Shown in pieces: positions 32,848 to 40,915 of a stretch of DNA of 64,000 bases. How positions within the stretch are numbered: position 1 is the stretch's first letter; the number at the start of each line of letters is the position of its first letter. The translations under genes were made by a program, and so were the position numbers. The notes beneath the pieces are model-generated. The model ran no database searches and was not told the DNA's origin. It worked only from the letters and a program-made list of their open reading frames with translations. Location of the stretch: assembly GCA_028287235.1 (NCBI GenBank), contig JAQBQB010000018.1, positions 248,001-312,000 on the forward strand. Reading direction: 5' to 3'. This stretch comes from Gemmatimonadota bacterium (GTDB lineage Bacteria; Gemmatimonadota; Gemmatimonadetes; Gemmatimonadales; Gemmatimonadaceae).

Positions 32848-34127
32848 CGAGCGTGGCGATCTCGCCCGAGCGCTTCGCCGCGCTGCGCGACGGCATTCAC
32901 CGGCGGTCGTTTGCGCCGGCGGTCGACGCGCGTCGCGTTGGCGCCGAGGTCGAGCTGATCGCCTATGACGCGGCAACCAACGTCCCGCTGCCGCTGCTCG
33001 ACGCAAGGCGGGGCCTGATCCGGCTATTGCGTCGGCACGCACCGGCACTCGGTTGGACCGAGCGACAGAGCTACAGTCCGGTTCCCGGGTTCGACATTGG
33101 CGGGGAGGCGATCGTCAGCTTCGAGCCGGGAGGGCAGATCGAGATCAGCAGCGCAGCTTGTCCGACGGCATCCGCGCTCGTGGCGCTGCTGCGCGATAGC
33201 GTCGCACCGCTGCGGTCAGCACTCGCGGCCGACGGCGTTCGGCTCGACTCCGTGGGCATCGACCCGTTCAACGACGCGCCGTCGATTCCGCAGCAACTTC
33301 CGCTCGAACGGTACGAGCGGATGACGGAATACTTCGAGCGGATCGGTCCGTTCGGTATTCGCATGATGCGCCAGACCGCGGCGATCCAGGTCTCGCTCGA
33401 CCGCGGGCCACATCCTGCGACGCGCTGGCGGCTGCTGAACGATCTCGCACCGTATCTGACGGCCATCTTTGCCAACTCGACGCACTATTTAGGCGTCGAC
33501 ACGGGACATCGGAGCTATCGCGCGAATTGCTGGCGGATGCTGGATCCGACACGCACCGGCGTCGCGCTACCCCACGAGGATCCGGCGGCCGCATATACGC
33601 GCTTCGCGCTCGGCGCGAACGACATGATGCGTGTCGATGCGGACGGTACCTACCGTTCGTTCGGCGAGTGGCTCGCGGCCGATTCCGGGAACGAGCTGTG
33701 GGAGAATCATCTTACCACGCTCTTTCCCGAAGTGCGGCCGCGCGGGCACTACGAGGTTCGCTCCTGCGACGCGATCGATCCCGATTGGTACGCAGTCCCG
33801 ATCGTGATCCTTTGCGGTCTCGCGTACGACGCCCGCGCCGCTGCCGAAGCCGCGCTGTTGGCGAGCGAGAGCCGCGCGCTCCTCCGCACCGCGGGCGAGC
33901 GCGGCTTGAGCGACACAGCCATCGCGCGCACCGCCCGCGACCTGTTTCAGCTCGCGCTCGACGGCGCGCGCCGTCTCGGCGACGACTACGCGGGCAGCGC
34001 CGAGATCGACGTCGCCCAGCAGTTCTACGATCAGTTCACCGCGCGCGATCGGACGCCTGCCGACGATGTGCCGCCCGCGTACTTGGCGCGGATGCGCACC
34101 GTTCGCTCGAGATCGTCGCGCGTCTGA
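32844..34127 (+). CDS. egtA: Glutamate-cysteine ligase EgtA-like (GCS2 family)
   Basis: 427 aa. Family motifs: RRVGAEVELIAYD, FEPGGQIEISS, MMRQTAAIQVSLD and HEDPAAAYTRFALGAN. It makes gamma-glutamylcysteine, the sulfur donor used by mycobacterial-type EgtB. The GTG overlaps the egtD stop. The last 97 bp overlap the 3' end of the M1 aminopeptidase gene on the other strand. No egtC (amidohydrolase) or egtE (lyase) gene is next to it, so the later steps must be encoded elsewhere or done by other enzymes. Confidence 0.88.
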   Translation: MTSVAISPERFAALRDGIHRRSFAPAVDARRVGAEVELIAYDAATNVPLPLLDARRGLIRLLRRHAPALGWTERQSYSPVPGFDIGGEAIVSFEPGGQIEISSAACPTASALVALLRDSVAPLRSALAADGVRLDSVGIDPFNDAPSIPQQLPLERYERMTEYFERIGPFGIRMMRQTAAIQVSLDRGPHPATRWRLLNDLAPYLTAIFANSTHYLGVDTGHRSYRANCWRMLDPTRTGVALPHEDPAAAYTRFALGANDMMRVDADGTYRSFGEWLAADSGNELWENHLTTLFPEVRPRGHYEVRSCDAIDPDWYAVPIVILCGLAYDARAAAEAALLASESRALLRTAGERGLSDTAIARTARDLFQLALDGARRLGDDYAGSAEIDVAQQFYDQFTARDRTPADDVPPAYLARMRTVRSRSSRV

Positions 34128-36670
34128 AGAATTTTCTGGCGCAGATCGCGCGGTAGCTTCGGGCGGCGCGCGAGGAACGAGTCGATCTCAGCGAGCGCCT
34201 GCGCCGACTTTTGTCCGCCGATGAATCCTCCGATCCACGACCCGAGGAAAAAGATTCGGCGATTCTGCTGGATCCACGGCAGGCTGTCGAGCGCGGGAAC
34301 GAGGTAGGGAAGGGTAAGTGCGGCGTCATCCGGCGCGTTGAAGGTGCGGAGACTCGCCGTCGCCCAGTCCTCGTTCAGCGTCGTGTCGCGGAAATAGCGA
34401 TCGAAGTATTCGCGCTTGACGGTGGCGAGCGGCCGCGCGGCGCCGGCGACGAACGCGCTGCGCCTGGCACCCGCGGTCGTGTCGCGACGCGTCTCGGCGG
34501 CGAGCAGCGCATCGGCGTTGCCGGCGCGCCGCTCGATCAGATGGTTCACGGTCGACCACCTCGTCGGTTGGCGCAGCGGGATGCCCGCGGTCGACGAGCT
34601 GTCGAGCCACGCCGTGAGCCGAGCGATGGCGGCCGGCGATCGCGCTACGCCGATGTAGGCGTCGAGCTGATTCTTTCTCACGCCGTATGCGCGCGACGCA
34701 TCGGAGGCGCCGGCGAGCAGCAGACTCTCGACCGGGCCGGCGACCGTCGCCTGCTGCTCCGCCGACAGGTAGCTCGACAGCGAGCGCGTGATGCGTGAGA
34801 CGATGCCCGACGAAATCTGTTCGTCCTGCTCCGCCGGCAGCTCGCGCACGGCGGTCGCGACGAACGCTGATGGCGCGAGCCGTGCGTCGCGCACGAGGTC
34901 CCAGAGCGCGCCCCAGAGCATCGCGCGGAGGAATGGGTCGCGCACCTCGCCGACGTGGCTCTGCAACCATTGCGTGCTGCGCGCGTCGAGCATGACGAGC
35001 CCGTACGCGTTGTCGTTCGCGTTGGCGAAGACGAAGTCTGGTGCCGGCCGCCCCGCGACCGCGGCAACCACCGTGGTCTCGGCGCGAATCTCGACTGGCA
35101 CGGACTCGACGGCTCCGTGCGACCAGAGCGCAAGCTCGGTGCGCATCGGCCAGACGCCGCGACCGGAGAGCGGCTGCGCGGCATGTTGAATGAGGCGAAG
35201 GCGCTTGATCTTTCCGTCGGCGACCTCGATCTGCTGCTCGAGCACCGGCATGCCGGGGCGCAGGATGTACGCGCGTCCCCAGTCGGCGAGCGGGCGGTTC
35301 GCCGCGGCCCCGATCGCGGTGAGGAGGTCCTGCCACGTCGCGTTGCCGTAGGCGTGCGCGATGAGGAAAGTGTGAACGCCGGCGCGGAACGCCGAGTCGC
35401 CGACGAGATAGTTGAGCTGCTTGAGGATTCCGGGCGCTTTGTTGTACACGATCGCGCCGTAGTTGCTCTTGGCCTGGTCGAGATTGGCGAGCTGCTGCCA
35501 GACCGGCGTAGTGCCCGCCGTTTGGTCGACGTCGTAGGCGGCGGGCTTGTTTCGGAGGTAGAAGGACATCCACGGATTCGGAAGTCCTTCCAGATCCTGC
35601 ATCTTCGCCGCCATGTAGGTCGCGAAGCCTTCCTTGAGCCACAGATCGTCGAACCACTTCATCGTCACGTCGTCGCCGAACCAATGGTGAGCGACTTCAT
35701 GATAGATCGTCGCGCGGCGTCCAAGGCGTTGGTTCAGCGTCGGCGGCTCGCGGTAGATGAACGATTCCTCATTGAACATCGTGACGCCGGGGTGCTCCAT
35801 ACCGCCGAACGGAAATGCCGGCGAGAGCATGTACTGGAATTGCTGAAACGGATACTTGACGCCGAAATAGTTCTCGAGCGACGCCAGCGCCGATCCTACC
35901 TGGGCCTGTAGCGAGTCCACCTCGACTTCCTTCGCGCGCGTAGCACGAACCCAGAGCGCGGTGTTGCGCGGCCCGCCCTTGAACTCGGTCCACGGGCCGG
36001 CGGCGAAGGCGAACAGGTACGTCGGCAGCGGATCCGTTTGGCGGAAGTGAAACACCGTTCCGGAGCCGGTGGTATCGAGCTTCTCCGTCACGCCGTTGGC
36101 GATGGCGTTCCAGTGGGCCGGCACCTGCAGGGCGAGCGTCAGCCTCGCTTTGAGATCGGGCTGATCGAAGCAGGGGAACAACAGGTTCGCGTCGGACGGC
36201 ACGAGCAGGGTGTACAGGTAGTTCGCGCCGTCCTTGTCGTCATGGAACTTGATGATCGCCGCGCCGGCCGCCGCGATGCGCGTCGTGAAATCCGCCGTCA
36301 CGACGTTCTCACCGGCGCGAACCGCCGATGCGGGAATCGTGAGATGCGCGCCGTTGAACGTCGTCGTCGCCGACCCGCCGTTGACCATCACTTTGGACAA
36401 CGACGGGCCGCGAAAGTCGAGGATGATGTCGGCCGACCGCTTGGCGATGAAGTGCACCGCAATGTGACCGCGCGCCGTGTCGGGCTGGTCGACCGAGAGC
36501 GTCATCTCGTACCGAATGCCGCTCAGCAACGACGAGCGCTGTGCGGCCAGCTCGCGGGACACCCCGGGGCCGGTGAGCGGGTCTGCCGGCTGGGCGAATC
36601 TCCCACCGACGGCCGCGGTGACGGCGAACAACGGACCAACGAGCGACGAAATCCGAATGAATGAGTGCAT
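34031..36670 (-). CDS. M1-family metalloaminopeptidase, exported
   Basis: 879 aa. A signal peptide (LVGPLFAVTAAVGG) is followed by the M1 N-terminal beta domain. The catalytic part has GGMEHPGVTMFNE (variant of the GxMEN substrate motif), zinc motif HEVAHHW with the third ligand Glu in WLKEGFATYM, and a C-terminal HEAT-like helical domain. It should trim N-terminal residues from peptides in the periplasm or outside. ATG 36670 was preferred to GTG 36694, which adds charged residues before the signal peptide. Neither has a clear ribosome site. The 3' end overlaps egtA by 97 bp. Confidence 0.93.
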   Translation of the reverse strand: MHSFIRISSLVGPLFAVTAAVGGRFAQPADPLTGPGVSRELAAQRSSLLSGIRYEMTLSVDQPDTARGHIAVHFIAKRSADIILDFRGPSLSKVMVNGGSATTTFNGAHLTIPASAVRAGENVVTADFTTRIAAAGAAIIKFHDDKDGANYLYTLLVPSDANLLFPCFDQPDLKARLTLALQVPAHWNAIANGVTEKLDTTGSGTVFHFRQTDPLPTYLFAFAAGPWTEFKGGPRNTALWVRATRAKEVEVDSLQAQVGSALASLENYFGVKYPFQQFQYMLSPAFPFGGMEHPGVTMFNEESFIYREPPTLNQRLGRRATIYHEVAHHWFGDDVTMKWFDDLWLKEGFATYMAAKMQDLEGLPNPWMSFYLRNKPAAYDVDQTAGTTPVWQQLANLDQAKSNYGAIVYNKAPGILKQLNYLVGDSAFRAGVHTFLIAHAYGNATWQDLLTAIGAAANRPLADWGRAYILRPGMPVLEQQIEVADGKIKRLRLIQHAAQPLSGRGVWPMRTELALWSHGAVESVPVEIRAETTVVAAVAGRPAPDFVFANANDNAYGLVMLDARSTQWLQSHVGEVRDPFLRAMLWGALWDLVRDARLAPSAFVATAVRELPAEQDEQISSGIVSRITRSLSSYLSAEQQATVAGPVESLLLAGASDASRAYGVRKNQLDAYIGVARSPAAIARLTAWLDSSSTAGIPLRQPTRWSTVNHLIERRAGNADALLAAETRRDTTAGARRSAFVAGAARPLATVKREYFDRYFRDTTLNEDWATASLRTFNAPDDAALTLPYLVPALDSLPWIQQNRRIFFLGSWIGGFIGGQKSAQALAEIDSFLARRPKLPRDLRQKILQTRDDLERTVRIRAKYAGGTSSAGVRSRAVN

Positions 36671-36755
36671 TTCAAAAGGTCGTTCTCGCGTCACGGGTGG
36701 TGCAAGCCCGTATTACGTTTCCAGCTCGTCTCACTCCTTTCGCCCCACGACTGCC

Positions 36756-37256
36756 ATGACCGTCATCATCGAGCTGCTGCATCCCGACGCCCAGGCGCCC
36801 AAACGCGCGACACCAGGGTCTGCGGGATACGATCTATTCGCCTACCTCGAGGCGCGGGCGATCAAGTGCTCCGATGGCGAGCGAATCTGGGACACGTCGG
36901 CAAGCTCCGATCAGGGCGAGTCGTCGTTCATGCTCGAGCCACAGGTGACGGCGTTGATTCCCCTCGGTTTCAAGGCGCGGCTTCCCGAAGGGATCGAAGC
37001 GCAGATCCGTCCTCGCAGTGGAACGAGCTTCAAGAAGGGCCTGCAGATTCCGAACGCTCCGGGCACGATCGACTCCGACTACCCCGATGAGTGGATGGTC
37101 ATCCTTCGCAACCCAACCGCTCGCGCGATCCGAATCGACCACGGCGAGCGAATCGCGCAGATGGTGTTGGCGCGCTACGAGGCGCTGCCGATTGAAGCCG
37201 GCAAGGTCGGCGTCACGACGACACGCGTGGGCGGCTTCGGAAGCACGGGACGTTAA
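36756..37256 (+). CDS. dut: dUTP diphosphatase
   Basis: 166 aa with all five trimeric dUTPase motifs: PGSAGYDLFA, RPRSGTSFKKG, NAPGTIDSDYPDEW, RIAQMVLARYE and GGFGSTGR. It hydrolyses dUTP to dUMP, keeping uracil out of DNA and supplying dTMP synthesis. A 25-residue insertion (KCSDGERIWDTSASSDQG) follows motif one and is longer than in E. coli Dut. The start is the first ATG before motif one. Divergent from the M1 peptidase gene with an 85-bp gap. Confidence 0.94.
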   Translation: MTVIIELLHPDAQAPKRATPGSAGYDLFAYLEARAIKCSDGERIWDTSASSDQGESSFMLEPQVTALIPLGFKARLPEGIEAQIRPRSGTSFKKGLQIPNAPGTIDSDYPDEWMVILRNPTARAIRIDHGERIAQMVLARYEALPIEAGKVGVTTTRVGGFGSTGR

Positions 37257-37288
37257 CGGTCACGCCCTGACGGATCCATTACCGCAGG

Positions 37289-37726
37289 TCACCGTGTAAA
37301 GAGGTACGTTCCGAATCCGCCGGTGCCGCGAAAGTCCCACGCCAGCCGGCCGCTTGCCGGCACCGTGATCACGGCGACCGTGTCGTTCGGGATCACACCG
37401 TGAAGCACGAAGGCCTGCGTGGGCAGCCGTCCGAGCGCGAACGTGTCCACGCGCGTGAAGGCCACCGCGGGCGACGTGCCTGTCTCGCGCGCCTCGGACG
37501 CCTGCGAGAACACGAGGTGCCCGGCGTCGAGAAACACGACCGAGCCGCTGCGAATCACGGTGGAACCGCCGGTGGCGGGCGTGGTCGCCACCGTGCCCGG
37601 AATGCTGATCTTGTTGACCGACGCCAACGAGTAGGCGCCGGTGAACGGATCGCTGGCCGGAGAGGTGACCTCGGCCGCGCTGCACGCGGCGGCAACAGCA
37701 AGGAGGGCGAGCCGGCGAACGCTCAT
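37289..37726 (-). CDS. Putative lipoprotein, unknown function
   Basis: 145 aa. MSVRRLALLAVAAACSAA has a lipobox-like AAAC at residue 15. The mature part is rich in Thr, Val and Gly with regular strands (YSLASVNKISIPGTV, SVVFLDAGHLVFSQ, TVAVITVPASGRLAWDFRG), suggesting a small beta-sandwich. No family is recognised. A structured RNA ending in a terminator lies about 100 bases upstream on the same strand and could act as its attenuator. Confidence 0.72.
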   Translation of the reverse strand: MSVRRLALLAVAAACSAAEVTSPASDPFTGAYSLASVNKISIPGTVATTPATGGSTVIRSGSVVFLDAGHLVFSQASEARETGTSPAVAFTRVDTFALGRLPTQAFVLHGVIPNDTVAVITVPASGRLAWDFRGTGGFGTYLFTR

Positions 37727-37824
37727 GTCGGGCCTCGGACTGCGGATCGGGCTGCGGAGAGGATGCGAGAACGCTCATCGTAGGTACGCACGTATCTGTG
37801 CGACGATCGGTTTCGGCATTCCGC

Positions 37825-37872
37825 AAAAAAAGAGGTGGGGCCTACCGTGGCAAGCGCCACCGTAGACCCCAC
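37825..37872 (-). terminator. Rho-independent terminator of structured RNA
   Basis: On the minus strand a 17-bp stem with two mismatches (GTGGGG at one end, CCCCAC at the other, four-base loop) is followed by CTC and seven T residues. It ends the small RNA described at 37825-38030. Confidence 0.8.
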
Positions 37873-37923
37873 AAAACTCTTGGCCGGAACTGACAGGCTT
37901 CCGGTCGGCTAAGCTGTTGAGGC

Positions 37924-37968
37924 TTAGCGGCTTCCGGCGATCCTGCCGTTACGTGTTCCGCTAGACAA
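37924..37968 (-). CDS. 14-aa peptide with extreme Shine-Dalgarno
   Basis: TTG start at 37968, TAA at 37924. The peptide is MSSGTRNGRIAGSR, basic and Gly/Ser/Arg-rich. The ribosome site AGGAGGTGATCC (37981-37970) matches the 16S 3' tail over 12 consecutive bases, with seven bases from GGAGG to the TTG. That is far stronger than any other site in the window. Too short for family assignment. It could be a leader peptide or a functional small protein. Confidence 0.5.
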   Translation of the reverse strand: MSSGTRNGRIAGSR

Positions 37969-38036
37969 TGGATCACCTCCTCTGTTTCGGGTTCGACTTG
38001 ATTGATCGCGAGCGTTTCCTCGCGACGCACATTCGT

Positions 38037-38065
38037 ACCCTATCAACCGTGCACGGGTTCCGCAA
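38037..38065 (-). promoter_or_regulatory. Promoter of structured small RNA
   Basis: On the minus strand TTGCGG (38065-38060), 17-base spacer, TAGGGT (38042-38037). It belongs to the same TTGCG-17-TA pattern seen at 4894, 9124 and 27262. Confidence 0.5.
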
Positions 38066-38191
38066 CTGTGTCGCCGCGCTTTCCACGGCCGAATTTCCGG
38101 CCGCGCATGCGCCCAATGCACGACGCTTGCCGCGGGCGGCGTGCCGGGCGAGCTTCTCTCGTCCGGAACGCTTTCTCCCTCCAGTCGACGA

Positions 38192-40870
38192 ATGCCCACC
38201 TCGTCCTTTCCGCTCGCGCCCGCCTTGCTCATTGCCGGCGGCATGCTCGCCACCGCTCAGCAGCCAACGACGTCGACAACGGCGACGACGTACGCGCGTG
38301 CGGCGCAGGAATGGCAGCGTGGGAACTATCCCACGGCGCTCCAGGATCTGATCGCCGTGGTGTCGGCGGCCGACGGCGCCGCGTATCTCGAGCGCGCTGC
38401 ACTGTTGACCGGCGAGGTGTACAAGACGACCGAGCTTACCACCGACGGACGATCGGTACGCTGGGGAACGTCCGCGAACTTCGCGTCGTACGAGACCGGC
38501 GCCGGCCGCGGCCGCGTCACGCGCGTGCTCGACATGAAGGGGGCGCCGCGCCAGATCGCCGAGGTGCATGGCTCGAGCTTCGTCTTCGCTCCGGGCGATG
38601 CGCGCGCCGCCTACATCGCGGTGCGTGAAACGCCGGAGCTCGAGAAGGCTCGGCAGGATCTGGATCGCGCAACGAAGGATGCCGATCGCGCGGCGCAGCA
38701 AGCCGCGCAAACGGAGATCACCAGCCTCGAGGCGGAGAGCGCCGCGATCGTGCTTCGCGACCTGCGCACGCAGCAGGAGCGCTCGCTCACCGACGGGGGA
38801 CTGCGCAAAGTTTCGATGAGCTGGTCCACCGACGGCACAACGCTGTACGTCGTCGGGGCACGGAACGGCGACGCACGCAAGACCGACCTGTTTGCGTTAA
38901 AGGTCGATGGCGGAGCCGTCGCCGCGTTGACGACCGATGACAGCGTGAAGACCGACGCCGTCGCGATTCCCGGCGGACGATACGTCTTGTTCACCGCCGG
39001 CGGCCGCAATCCGCTTGCGCGCGGCGGCGGCGGCACCGGTGGACGCGGCGGCCCGGCCCGCGCCGCCGCGTTCGGCTTGCTCGATCTGCAAACCGGCTCG
39101 ACGCAGTACTACACCGGATCCGCTCCGGCCTTCGCCGCAAACGGATCGGCCATCGCGTTCGTCTCGAAGAGCGGGCCGGAGTTCACCGTCAACGTCGTCG
39201 CGCTTCCGGCGACGGGCGCGCCAGTGGTCGTTCGTCATACCACGGACTCGCTTGCCGCGCCCGCACTGTCGCCGTCGGGCAAGCTCGTCGCGTATCAGAT
39301 GATGCCCGAGCACGATTGGGAGATCTACACGGTGGGCCGCGACGGCGCGGGCGAGTCGCGCGTCACGCGCGAGATCCAGCACGACGTGCTCCCGCGCTTC
39401 ATCGACGAATCGTGCATCGTCGCGGTGCAGGGCGAGCCGCGCCACCGCCGGTCGTTTCTCTACGACCTCAGCGCGCACACGCGCACGCGGCTGTTCGACA
39501 ACAACACCGTTCGCACCATCGCGCCGGAGTACGAATGGGCGGCAAGCCCCGACGGCAACAAGCTGCTCATCGTCGCCGAGCGCGACGGCGACACGGTATC
39601 GCCCGAGCGTGGCGTGTACGTGATGGATTTATCGCAGAAAGTTACTAAATCGGAGCTCCTCGCACGCTTCGCGCGCAACCTCGCGGTGGAGCAGCGGCTC
39701 CGCGCGAACGGCGTGGCGTCGTTCAAGACGATCGCACCCCAGGTCCGCAGGGTTGTCTCGCAGATCGCCACCGATCGGGTGTATACGTACGAGAAGTCGC
39801 TGTTCGACTTCGATTCGAAGCACGTCACCAAGCCCGGAAACGCGAAGGCGCGCCAGTATCTGTTCGATACGTACACGTCGTTTGGCTACAAGCCGGTGAT
39901 GCAGGAGTTCGACACGCGCGCCACGCCAGCCGCGCCGTCGGCGCACACGGCGAACGTCTACGTCACGCTCGAGGGCACGGTCAATCCGGAGTTGATCTAC
40001 GTCGTCGGCGCGCACTTCGACTCGCGCGCCGAAGGACCGGGGGCGGACGACAACACCTCCGGCACCGCGGAGCTGCTCGAGGCGGCGCGCGTGCTCGCCA
40101 AGAATCCGCTGCCCGCCACCGTGGTCTTCGTCTCGTTCACCGGAGAAGAGGCGGGTCTCCTCGGCAGCCGCGAGTTCGTGCGCCAGGCCGGCGTCAACAA
40201 GTGGCGCATTGTGGGCGCGCTCAACAACGACATGATCGGGTGGGCGAACGACAACCGACTCGACAACACGATCCGCTACTCGAATCCCGGCATTCGCGAC
40301 ATCCAGCACGCGGCGGCGATGCAGTTCTCGAATCTCATCACTTACGACGCGCTGTATTACAAGAGCACCGATGCGCAGGCGTTCTACGATGGATGGGGCG
40401 ACATCGTCGGTGGCATCGGGTCGTACCCGGTGCTCGGCAATCCGCACTACCACATGCCGCACGACAATCTCGAGTACCAGAATCACCAGCTCATCGCCGA
40501 AGTCGGGAAGACGACGGCGGCGACGATCATGCTTCTCGCGTCGAGCCCGTCGCGGCTCACGGGGCTGACCGTCGCGAGCTACGACGGGAAGTCGGCCGAG
40601 CTGACGTGGGCGCCGAGTCCGGAGAAGGGAGTTCGGAAGTACGTCGTGGCGTGGGGCGCCGACGTCGCGGCGTCGTCGGTCGCGCCGGCTGCGCTGGCGT
40701 CCACTGCCGCGCACTCCGTTGTGGTGACCGGGACGCGGGCGAAGATCAGTGGCATTGCGCCGGGGACGATCGTGGCCGTGAAGGCGGTCAACGACCGCGG
40801 CGTCGAGGGTTGGGATTGGGCGCGAATCGTCGTGGGCCAATCCAAGACCGGAGTCGCGTCCGATCGCTGA
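38192..40870 (+). CDS. M28-family metallopeptidase with N-terminal propeller and C-terminal Fn3-like domain
   Basis: 892 aa. A signal peptide is followed by a TolB/WD40-like propeller (about 60-480, with a Gly-rich loop GGGGTGGRGG and a coiled ELEKARQDLDRATKDADRAA insert). The M28 catalytic domain (about 560-790) has zinc ligands in VVGAHFDSR and GADDNTSGTAELLEA, catalytic Glu in SFTGEEAGLLGS, and His in HYHMPHDNLEYQNHQ. The last 90 residues (LTGLTVASYDGKSAELTWAP) resemble fibronectin type III. It is an extracytoplasmic aminopeptidase or carboxypeptidase. ATG 38192 opens the signal peptide directly. Confidence 0.9.
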   Translation: MPTSSFPLAPALLIAGGMLATAQQPTTSTTATTYARAAQEWQRGNYPTALQDLIAVVSAADGAAYLERAALLTGEVYKTTELTTDGRSVRWGTSANFASYETGAGRGRVTRVLDMKGAPRQIAEVHGSSFVFAPGDARAAYIAVRETPELEKARQDLDRATKDADRAAQQAAQTEITSLEAESAAIVLRDLRTQQERSLTDGGLRKVSMSWSTDGTTLYVVGARNGDARKTDLFALKVDGGAVAALTTDDSVKTDAVAIPGGRYVLFTAGGRNPLARGGGGTGGRGGPARAAAFGLLDLQTGSTQYYTGSAPAFAANGSAIAFVSKSGPEFTVNVVALPATGAPVVVRHTTDSLAAPALSPSGKLVAYQMMPEHDWEIYTVGRDGAGESRVTREIQHDVLPRFIDESCIVAVQGEPRHRRSFLYDLSAHTRTRLFDNNTVRTIAPEYEWAASPDGNKLLIVAERDGDTVSPERGVYVMDLSQKVTKSELLARFARNLAVEQRLRANGVASFKTIAPQVRRVVSQIATDRVYTYEKSLFDFDSKHVTKPGNAKARQYLFDTYTSFGYKPVMQEFDTRATPAAPSAHTANVYVTLEGTVNPELIYVVGAHFDSRAEGPGADDNTSGTAELLEAARVLAKNPLPATVVFVSFTGEEAGLLGSREFVRQAGVNKWRIVGALNNDMIGWANDNRLDNTIRYSNPGIRDIQHAAAMQFSNLITYDALYYKSTDAQAFYDGWGDIVGGIGSYPVLGNPHYHMPHDNLEYQNHQLIAEVGKTTAATIMLLASSPSRLTGLTVASYDGKSAELTWAPSPEKGVRKYVVAWGADVAASSVAPAALASTAAHSVVVTGTRAKISGIAPGTIVAVKAVNDRGVEGWDWARIVVGQSKTGVASDR

Positions 40871-40915
40871 CCGATTCGTAGAACTTCCGGACTGCTCGGC
40901 TCGTAGGACTGTGCA

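Larger units (their letters stand above)
37825..38030 (-). ncRNA. Structured small RNA or leader with 14-codon ORF (undescribed)
   Basis: About 205 nt from a predicted start near 38030 to the terminator. Order on the minus strand: a perfect 7-bp hairpin (TCGCGAG, loop GAAACG, CTCGCGA; 38025-38006); the Shine-Dalgarno AGGAGGTGATCC; a 14-codon TTG-started ORF; hairpin GCTAAGC/GCTTAGC (37928-37908); hairpin CCGGAA/TTCCGG (37904-37884); then the terminator. CCGGAAGCC also occurs inside the ORF end, so TTCCGG could pair with either copy, giving two alternative folds. It may be a trans-acting small RNA, a leader-peptide attenuator for the lipoprotein gene at 37726, or a short-peptide mRNA. Confidence 0.65.

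Noticed and set aside
37970-37980. Plus-strand GGATCACCTCC, identical to the 3' end of 16S rRNA
   Set aside because: No other 16S sequence is nearby. Read on the minus strand it is an exceptionally long Shine-Dalgarno site in front of the 14-codon ORF.
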